From contig NZ_JBHRSA010000056.1 in assembly GCF_042643145.1 (NCBI RefSeq), positions 1-64,000 of the forward strand: a stretch of DNA of 64,000 nucleotides, read 5' to 3'. The position numbers and the translations under genes were made by a program. Numbering within the stretch: position 1 is the stretch's first letter; each line of letters starts with the position of its first letter. Below are positions 58,058 through 64,000 of the stretch, piece by piece. The notes under the pieces were generated by a model. It was not told where the DNA came from. It saw nothing but the letters and a program-made list of their open reading frames with translations, and ran no database searches. Source of the DNA: Virgibacillus_O xinjiangensis. GTDB lineage: Bacteria; Bacillota; Bacilli; Bacillales; Amphibacillaceae.

Positions 58058-59254
58058 ATGGCTAGCTTTCAGAAGTACACAACGAAAAAAGGGATCCGCT
58101 GGATGTTCACCCTTGATGGCGGTATCGATAAACAGACGGGAAAAAGAAAGCAGATCAAACGGCGGGGATTCCAAACCCTCGACTCAGCCAAGCAATTCGC
58201 ACGACAAATAGAGAACGATTTGGATGTAGGCAAAGAGGTATTTCACAATCAAATAACGTTTGTGGAATTCAGTGAGCAGTGGATAAAAATCTATGAAGAA
58301 GAACGGGGAGTCAAACCGGGCACTACACGAGTGCGGCGACACGAGATCGGTAACCTGAACCAATACCTCGGCAGTCTCAAAATGGACGATATTACATGGG
58401 AAATATATCAGAACATGCTATACAAACTGAATGAGCGGTTCTCCAGACGAACCTTGGATGGCATCCATCGCACAGGCAGGATGATTTTCAAGAAGGCCAT
58501 GCAGCATGACATCATCCGGAAGGATCCGACGGAGTATGCATATTTGCCCAAGAAAGCAAAAACCATTGAAGAATTGGAACAGGAGGTCGCGCTGCCAAAG
58601 TATATGGAAAAAGAGAACCTGGCACGATTCCTACAGACCGCCAAGCAGAATGGATTGGAACTAGACTTTGAAATCTTTTTAACTTTGGCCTATACAGGGA
58701 TAAGGGTGGGAGAATTATGCGCCCTGAAAAGTACAGATGTAACCAAGAGAGAAGAATTTTTCCTTTCCATCTCCAAGACCTACTATAATCCCAATAATAA
58801 TATCAAGAAATTCCAGCTGGTGACTCCCAAAACATTATCTTCCCGACGGACCATTGATATCGATTATATTGTCTATCAGGCACTTACAAAACTTATAGAG
58901 GAAAATGAATTCATAAGAAATGAGGCTGGAGAAGAATACTATGATGATACATTTATATTTGTGAATAGGGGTAAGTATCTCGGTTATCCGATATACCCAA
59001 AAATTGTCCAACAGCGCATGACCCGACTATTGAGGATAGCCGATTTGGACGACCACTTAACTCCACATTCCCTTCGGCATACGCATGCCAGTTTGTTGGC
59101 TGAAGCCGGTGTAAGTTTAGAACGAATCATGGAGAGATTGGGTCACTCCGAGGATAAAACCACGAGGCAGATTTATTTGCATACCACGGAACCTGTGCGA
59201 AGAAAGGATGCGGAGAAATTCGGCAACTTGATGAAAAACATCACTCCATTTTAA
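58058..59254 (+). CDS. int: Tyrosine integrase of the ICE
   Basis: 398 residues. AP2-like N-terminal arm-binding part, core-binding helices, then the catalytic set R216 (TGIRVGEL), K258 (VTPKT), H337 and R340 (PHSLRH), H363 (LGHS) and Y373 (RQIYLH): complete. Orientation toward the groEL end and placement at the edge fit integration next to groEL. Ribosome site AGGGAGG. Confidence 0.95.
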   Translation: MASFQKYTTKKGIRWMFTLDGGIDKQTGKRKQIKRRGFQTLDSAKQFARQIENDLDVGKEVFHNQITFVEFSEQWIKIYEEERGVKPGTTRVRRHEIGNLNQYLGSLKMDDITWEIYQNMLYKLNERFSRRTLDGIHRTGRMIFKKAMQHDIIRKDPTEYAYLPKKAKTIEELEQEVALPKYMEKENLARFLQTAKQNGLELDFEIFLTLAYTGIRVGELCALKSTDVTKREEFFLSISKTYYNPNNNIKKFQLVTPKTLSSRRTIDIDYIVYQALTKLIEENEFIRNEAGEEYYDDTFIFVNRGKYLGYPIYPKIVQQRMTRLLRIADLDDHLTPHSLRHTHASLLAEAGVSLERIMERLGHSEDKTTRQIYLHTTEPVRRKDAEKFGNLMKNITPF

Positions 59255-59281
59255 CCGAAAAAAAGTTTATGTGACCAAAAA

Positions 59282-59310
59282 TGTGACCACAACACGATGT
59301 TGTGGTCACA
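59282..59310 (-). terminator. groEL terminator at the ICE junction
   Basis: TGTGACCACAACA / TGTTGTGGTCACA, 13 perfect pairs; the minus strand then reads TTTTTGG. It is the last feature between groEL and int; the attachment site probably lies in 59255-59345, but no second copy was recognised at the left. Confidence 0.65.
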
Positions 59311-59344
59311 AAACATTGATATATCAAGGTTTATGGGGATGGGC

Positions 59345-60985
59345 TTACATCATGCCGCCCATTCCGCCCATTCCACCCATGCCGCCCATGTCTCCGCCGG
59401 CGCCGCCTTCATTCTCTTCAGGCTTGTCGGCAACAACTGCTTCAGTTGTCAAGAACATGGCTGCAACGGATGCTGCGTTTTGCAGAGCAGAACGAGTTAC
59501 TTTGGTAGGATCAACAATTCCTGCATCTACCATATTCACCCATTCACCGGATGCTGCGTTATAACCAATGCCAACTTCTTCACCTTTCAGGCGTTCCACG
59601 ATAATGGAGCCTTCCAGACCGGCATTGTGTGCAATTTGACGTACAGGCTCTTCCATAGCACGGAGGACGATATTCGCACCTGTCACCTCATCGCCTTGGA
59701 GGTCCAAGCCTCTGACTTTATTGTAAATATTGACAAGAGCTGTACCACCACCGGCAACAATTCCTTCTTCTACAGCTGCACGGGTGGAGTTCAAAGCATC
59801 CTCGATACGGAGTTTGCGCTCTTTCAATTCAGTTTCTGTTGCTGCACCGACTTTGATTACTGCTACACCGCCGGCAAGTTTGGCGAGACGCTCCTGCAGT
59901 TTTTCTTTATCAAACTCAGATGTAGTTTCTTCTGCTTGCGCACGAATCTGGGATACACGGGAAGAAATGGCTTCAGGGTTTCCGGAGCCTTCCACGATCG
60001 TTGTATTTTCTTTTGTTACAACTACTTTGGATGCACGGCCCAATTGCTCGATATCTGCACTCTTCAGATCAAGGCCGAGATCTTCTGTGATCACTTCTGC
60101 GCCTGTAAGGATACCGATGTCCTCAAGCATTGCTTTACGACGGTCACCAAATCCTGGTGCTTTAACTGCTACTGCATTGAATGTGCCACGAAGCTTGTTC
60201 ACAACCAATGTAGCCAGTGCTTCCCCTTCTACATCTTCAGCAATGATCAGCAATGGTTTACCTTGCTGTACCACTTGCTCAAGAACAGGCAATACTTCTT
60301 GGATATTGCCGATTTTCTTATCAGTCACAAGGATGTATGGGTCTTCCAGTTCAGCCACCATTTTGTCCTGGTCTGTCACCATGTATGGAGAAGCATATCC
60401 ACGGTCGAATTGCATACCTTCCACTACTTCAAGTTCCGTATTGAACCCTTTGGATTCTTCAATAGTGATGACACCATCATTGCCAACACGTTCCATAGCC
60501 TCAGCAATCAAGCTGCCCACTTCATCGTCAGAGGAAGAGATTGCAGCGACCTGTGCAATGGATTCTTTGTTTTCAATTGGGTTAGAAATGGTTTTCAGCT
60601 CTTCTACGGCTGAAGCAACTGCTTTTTCGATACCACGACGGATACCAACAGGATTGGCACCGGATGTAACGTTCTTCAGACCTTCACGGATCATTGCCTG
60701 TGCAAGAACAGTAGCGGTAGTTGTACCATCACCGGCAACATCATTGGTTTTGGAAGCAACTTCGGATACCAGCTGTGCACCCATGTTTTCAAAAGCATCT
60801 TCCAGTTCGATTTCCTTGGCGATTGTCACACCGTCATTGGTAATCAGCGGGGAACCGAATTTCTTATCCAACACGACATTGCGGCCCTTTGGCCCTAATG
60901 TAACTTTTACTGCATCTGCCAAAGTATCTACACCGCGAAGCATGGCGCGGCGAGCGTCTTCACTGAATTTAATGTCTTTAGCCAT
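59345..60985 (-). CDS. groEL: Chaperonin GroEL
   Basis: 546 residues with the C-terminal GGMGGMGGMGGMM tail and the standard ATPase and apical motifs (GPKGRNVVLDKKFGSPLITN, VAGDGTTTATVLAQAMI, AAVEEGIVAGGGTAL). Full length. Folds proteins together with GroES. Confidence 0.98.
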   Translation of the reverse strand: MAKDIKFSEDARRAMLRGVDTLADAVKVTLGPKGRNVVLDKKFGSPLITNDGVTIAKEIELEDAFENMGAQLVSEVASKTNDVAGDGTTTATVLAQAMIREGLKNVTSGANPVGIRRGIEKAVASAVEELKTISNPIENKESIAQVAAISSSDDEVGSLIAEAMERVGNDGVITIEESKGFNTELEVVEGMQFDRGYASPYMVTDQDKMVAELEDPYILVTDKKIGNIQEVLPVLEQVVQQGKPLLIIAEDVEGEALATLVVNKLRGTFNAVAVKAPGFGDRRKAMLEDIGILTGAEVITEDLGLDLKSADIEQLGRASKVVVTKENTTIVEGSGNPEAISSRVSQIRAQAEETTSEFDKEKLQERLAKLAGGVAVIKVGAATETELKERKLRIEDALNSTRAAVEEGIVAGGGTALVNIYNKVRGLDLQGDEVTGANIVLRAMEEPVRQIAHNAGLEGSIIVERLKGEEVGIGYNAASGEWVNMVDAGIVDPTKVTRSALQNAASVAAMFLTTEAVVADKPEENEGGAGGDMGGMGGMGGMGGMM

Positions 60986-61045
60986 AATATATATCCTCCT
61001 TGAAAATAATTTTTGGTTTTATTAAGTATATTTATATTCTTCTGT

Positions 61046-61330
61046 TTAGCTAACTACTGCCAGGATGTCGCTTTCACGAAGAATTAAGTATTCGGTACCT
61101 TCATGGTTCACTTCTGTACCGGCAAACTTAGAGAAGATGATACGGTCTCCTTCAGAAACCTCAAGTGCCACTCTTTCTCCATTGTCTGCAACTTTACCAG
61201 AACCGACGGCTACAACTTTTCCTTCCTGCGGTTTTTCTTGTGCAGAATCTGGAAGTACGATACCGCTTGCAGTTTTTTCTTCTTGTTCTACAAGCTCAAT
61301 TACAACGCGATCTCCTAGTGGTTTAATCAT
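61046..61330 (-). CDS. groES: Co-chaperonin GroES
   Basis: 94 residues: MIKPLGDRVVIELVEQEEKT, mobile loop region ASGIVLPDSAQEKPQEGKVV. Lies 60 bases upstream of groEL in the same operon, controlled by CIRCE. Confidence 0.98.
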   Translation of the reverse strand: MIKPLGDRVVIELVEQEEKTASGIVLPDSAQEKPQEGKVVAVGSGKVADNGERVALEVSEGDRIIFSKFAGTEVNHEGTEYLILRESDILAVVS

Positions 61331-61367
61331 GTAGAAAGCCTCCTTAATCCTCTTTGAATTAAATTTA

Positions 61368-61434
61368 TTAGCACTTGGAAGTGCTGAGTGCTAATCACAG
61401 TTTATATAATAAATAATTCGATTTAAAAATGCAA
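61368..61434 (-). promoter_or_regulatory. groESL promoter and CIRCE operator
   Basis: CIRCE TTAGCACTT, nine bases, GAGTGCTAA at 61368-61394, target of HrcA. Minus-strand promoter TTGCAT (61429-61434), 17-base spacer, TATTAT (61406-61411). One base of the left CIRCE arm deviates from the consensus. Confidence 0.9.
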
Positions 61435-61652
61435 GCATTGTAACTGTAAATTTTTATATAATTTTGGTAACCATGGTCAACCCATTTAAGGAGGTATAAG
61501 TCCGGGTTGCGGTCATTCTATTATAATAGATGTAGCAGGTATGATAAAATGATTACTATGCATGAAATCACCTCCTGCATGGGGGCTTTATCCGGCAGGG
61601 ATTTTTGCCGCCCGCTGGCATGCGATAAACTTTTTAAAGGAGTCGTTACACA

Positions 61653-62363
61653 TTGCCGAAACGCTATTGGTGGGTTATCGCAACTTATATTATCATGCAG
61701 TTTTCTGCAATAATTGGTGCACCAGTTTTATATGCTGTTTTTCCGATTACTGATTTCGAGGCTGTCATCTATTGGTCCATTCTCAGTTTCATTGCGGCAC
61801 TGATTGTTACCATCTTACTGATGAAGCCAGACATGCAGGCCGGAAATTCCAGAGATGCATCGTCCTTGGGCACAGTGGTCATATGGTCCATTTTAGGAGT
61901 GTTCATGGCCTTCGCAGCCCAGACGATTGCTGGACTGATTGAAATGGAATTGCTCGGGATTGAATCTGGTTCGGAGAATACCCAGCAGATTATGGATATT
62001 ACGAGGGCCGCTCCAATTTTTATGGTGATCCCGGCATTGATTGCTCCAATTTTGGAAGAAATTATCTTTCGTAAGATCATTTTTGGAAGTTTATATAAAC
62101 GGATGAATTTTTTCTTCGCTGCGTTACTGTCCGCATTGGTCTTCGGCTTGATCCACTTGGATCCTACCCATATTTTGGTCTATGCTTCCATGGGATTCGT
62201 CTTTGCGTTTCTCTATGTACACACCAAACGGATCATTGTACCGATCATTGTGCATGCAGCGATGAATACCATAGTTGTTCTGGCCCAGTACGGGCTTACT
62301 CCTGAGGAGATTGAGCGTATGCAACGGCAATTGGAACAGCAGATGATACTGATAGGAGGTTAA
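61653..62363 (+). CDS. ydiL: CPBP intramembrane metalloprotease (YdiL-like)
   Basis: 236 residues from a TTG at 61653 (ribosome site AAAGGAG). Helices with EEIIFRK (EExxxR) and FGLIHLDPTH, the CPBP/Abi metal site. Same place beside groES as in B. subtilis. Bases 61435-61652 hold no other gene. Confidence 0.85.
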   Translation: MPKRYWWVIATYIIMQFSAIIGAPVLYAVFPITDFEAVIYWSILSFIAALIVTILLMKPDMQAGNSRDASSLGTVVIWSILGVFMAFAAQTIAGLIEMELLGIESGSENTQQIMDITRAAPIFMVIPALIAPILEEIIFRKIIFGSLYKRMNFFFAALLSALVFGLIHLDPTHILVYASMGFVFAFLYVHTKRIIVPIIVHAAMNTIVVLAQYGLTPEEIERMQRQLEQQMILIGG

Positions 62364-62365
62364 GT

Positions 62366-62569
62366 ATGAGAGTTTCCCCGCTCACTTCGGCAATTATCTA
62401 TTTTGCCATGGGTGCCGTTTTTATATACGCAGCCATTCAGACAGCAGATGAAACCATTTGGAATTTTACCACCATACTGCTTGCGGTGGTTGCTACCATG
62501 GATTTCGGAGTCGCCATCCGTATGGTGAACATCCATTTACAAATCAAAAAGAAAAATAAAAAGGATTAA
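62366..62569 (+). CDS. ydiK: YdiK-type small membrane protein
   Basis: 67 residues with two helices, MRVSPLTSAIIYFAMGAVF and ILLAVVATMDFGVAIRMV; basic tail. Starts 2 bases after the ydiL-like stop. Synteny supports ydiK. Confidence 0.8.
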   Translation: MRVSPLTSAIIYFAMGAVFIYAAIQTADETIWNFTTILLAVVATMDFGVAIRMVNIHLQIKKKNKKD

Positions 62570-62586
62570 TCATTTCCGGCTACAGA

Positions 62587-62620
62587 AAAACCTGTCGAAT
62601 CAACGTTCGACAGGTTTTTT
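62587..62620. terminator. Bidirectional terminator
   Basis: AAAAACCTGTCGAA / TTCGACAGGTTTTTT between the convergent ydiK and rex genes. Confidence 0.9.
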
Positions 62621-62623
62621 CCA

Positions 62624-63262
62624 TTATTCCGGTGTATCAAGCGGGTAGTGTTTCAAGAAATAAACCAACGCTTGCAGTTCCACAGCGAGATCAATATGGT
62701 GAACACGCACATGGGACGGCACCGTAATCCTTGCCGGGGTGAAGTTGAGGATTCCTTCTACACCGAACTCGACAAGGCGCTCTGTTACACGTTCAGCTTC
62801 CACTGCTGGAATCGTAAGGATTGCCACTTTCATCCCTTCCATCCTTTGTTCCATTTCATCTATATGATAGACGGGTACTCCTCCTATATCCGTTCCTACC
62901 TTTTGCGGATCCGCATCGAAAGCCGCTTTTATCTTTATATTATTGTTCTTCATAAAATTATAATTCAAGAATGCTGTACCAAGGTTACCTACACCAATCA
63001 GTGCAACCTCTGTAATCTCATTCTGATCCAATGTCTCCCGGAAAAAGCCCAGAAGGTATTCCACATTATATCCATATCCTTTTTTTCCTAGTGCGCCAAA
63101 ATAGGAAAAGTCTCTTCGGATGGTGGCAGAATCCACTTTAACCGCTTCACTCAGTTCCTTGGAAGACACACGGGCTTTCCCCTGCTGATTAAGGTTATTT
63201 AAAAAACGGTAATATAATGGCAGACGTTTGGCAGTTGCCTGTGGGATGTTATCTTGTACCAT
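62624..63262 (-). CDS. rex: Redox-sensing repressor Rex
   Basis: 212 residues. Winged helix (SSKELSEAVKVDSATIRRDF, SYFGALGKKGYGYNVEYLL) and Rossmann domain (VALIGVGNLGTAFLNY). Senses NADH/NAD and represses fermentation and respiration genes. Confidence 0.95.
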   Translation of the reverse strand: MVQDNIPQATAKRLPLYYRFLNNLNQQGKARVSSKELSEAVKVDSATIRRDFSYFGALGKKGYGYNVEYLLGFFRETLDQNEITEVALIGVGNLGTAFLNYNFMKNNNIKIKAAFDADPQKVGTDIGGVPVYHIDEMEQRMEGMKVAILTIPAVEAERVTERLVEFGVEGILNFTPARITVPSHVRVHHIDLAVELQALVYFLKHYPLDTPE

Positions 63263-63402
63263 AACTATTCCTCTTTTCCATTCTTGATTAATGGCTCACT
63301 TACATTTTACCAGAAAAAAAGAGAAAAGTCGTGATTGTTTTCACAAGTTGATTGCCTGGTTGATTCCATATAAGATAGACTTGAATAGATGAGGTGAACA
63401 AA

Positions 63403-64000
63403 ATGATATTAATGCAGTTGAATGGAGTTTCCAAATCCTTTGGGGCTGAGGAAATTTTACGCAACGTAAAAATAGAGATAAAAGACCGTGATCGAATTGC
63501 GATTGTTGGCAGGAATGGTGCCGGCAAATCGACTCTCCTTAAAATAATGGCCGGTGAGTTTACATACGATGAGGGAGACATCTTCCAGCCGAAGGAAACA
63601 ACCATCGGTTATCTCTCACAGCACACTTCCCTGGAGTCGGACAAAACAATCTGGGAAGAGATGCTGGAGGTATTCCAGCATCTGATCGACCGTGAGAAGG
63701 AATTGAGGGAGCTCGAGCAAAAAATGGGCGGCAACCTGCCGTCTGATGAATCACAAAAGCTGTTGGAAGAGTACGACCGCCTCCAGCAGGCCTTCCAGCG
63801 CGATGGCGGTTATATGTATGAAGCGGAGATCAAGGCAGTTCTGAGCGGACTGAATTTCCAGGACTACAGTTATGACACCGCCATCCGGGAATTGAGCGGA
63901 GGACAGAAGACCCGCCTGGCTCTTGGGAAGCTTCTGTTAATGAAGCCTCACTTGCTTATATTGGATGAGCCCACCAACCATTTGGACATCGATACGCTTG
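63403..64000 (+). CDS. ydiF: ABC-F ATPase (YdiF-like), cut by the window end
   Basis: Partial gene. Walker A VGRNGAGKSTLLKIM, signature ELSGGQKTRLALGKLL, Walker B LLILDEPTNHLDIDTL. No membrane part: an ABC-F ribosome-associated ATPase, continuing past base 64000. Ribosome site GAGGTGA. Confidence 0.9.
   Translation, partial: MILMQLNGVSKSFGAEEILRNVKIEIKDRDRIAIVGRNGAGKSTLLKIMAGEFTYDEGDIFQPKETTIGYLSQHTSLESDKTIWEEMLEVFQHLIDREKELRELEQKMGGNLPSDESQKLLEEYDRLQQAFQRDGGYMYEAEIKAVLSGLNFQDYSYDTAIRELSGGQKTRLALGKLLLMKPHLLILDEPTNHLDIDTL

Noticed and set aside
59297..61025. Long plus-strand frames (about 430 codons) across groEL
   Set aside because: They are antisense shadows of the GC-structured groEL codons and have no ribosome site or recognisable protein.

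Overview
The window looks like the chromosome of a spore-forming member of the Bacillaceae, with moderate GC and a low-GC insert; genus not resolved. The right end (59.3-64.0 kb) matches the Bacillus subtilis groESL neighbourhood: groEL, groES with a CIRCE operator, a CPBP membrane protease (ydiL-like), ydiK, rex (ydiH) and the ABC-F gene ydiF. Directly beyond groEL lies a tyrosine integrase, and almost everything from about 2.9 kb to 59.3 kb reads as one large integrative and conjugative element (ICE) interrupted by cargo. The far end of the ICE was not located, and no copy of the groEL-side junction was recognised at the left, so it may extend past base 1.

Right to left, the ICE starts with an integrase, an ImmA-like protease and an ImmR-like repressor on the plus strand. 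They face a strong minus-strand promoter whose spacer is filled by one of six copies of a 17-base operator. The minus-strand operon then encodes a small DNA-binding protein, a NusG-family (NGN-domain) protein, a RecD2-like helicase, a RepL-like winged-helix protein with an adjacent inverted-repeat cluster, small genes, an actin-like ParM with ParR, and a type IV secretion apparatus (TcpC, TcpD, TcpE, VirB4, lipoprotein, VirB6-like, VirB8-like, a two-domain wall hydrolase, and a VirD4 coupling protein). A Replic_Relax-family protein is the only relaxase candidate. The leftmost ICE blocks carry RecT, a CHC2 zinc-finger protein, SSB and a RecB-type nuclease (15.5-19.2 kb), and RadC with a MoxR/VWA pair (2.9-9.9 kb).

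Three features stand out. First, the long operon is broken by many intrinsic terminators between genes that must be co-expressed, while a NusG paralogue is encoded at its beginning: this suggests element-specific processive antitermination. Second, the ICE carries two short sporulation brakes, an Sda homologue (31909-32055) and a Spo0E-type phosphatase (36095-36268). Third, it has two copies of a type I toxin-antitoxin locus (toxins of 25 and 29 residues) with convergent antisense RNAs.

Two cargo blocks interrupt the ICE. Block A (about 10-15.4 kb, with related material at 0-2.5 kb) carries stress and spore genes, several decayed (two in-frame internal deletions, a frameshifted Old Yellow Enzyme, a K+ channel fragment). 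It also includes two paralogous small RNA genes and a DUF421 gene, all three with the same SigB-like promoter (GTTTAG, 14 bases, GGGTAT). Block B (19.4-30.4 kb) is an AT-rich sugar-acid or hydroxy-acid catabolic cluster with a TAXI-type TRAP transporter, an IlvD/Edd dehydratase, and GntR and ROK regulators, flanked by two near-identical terminators.
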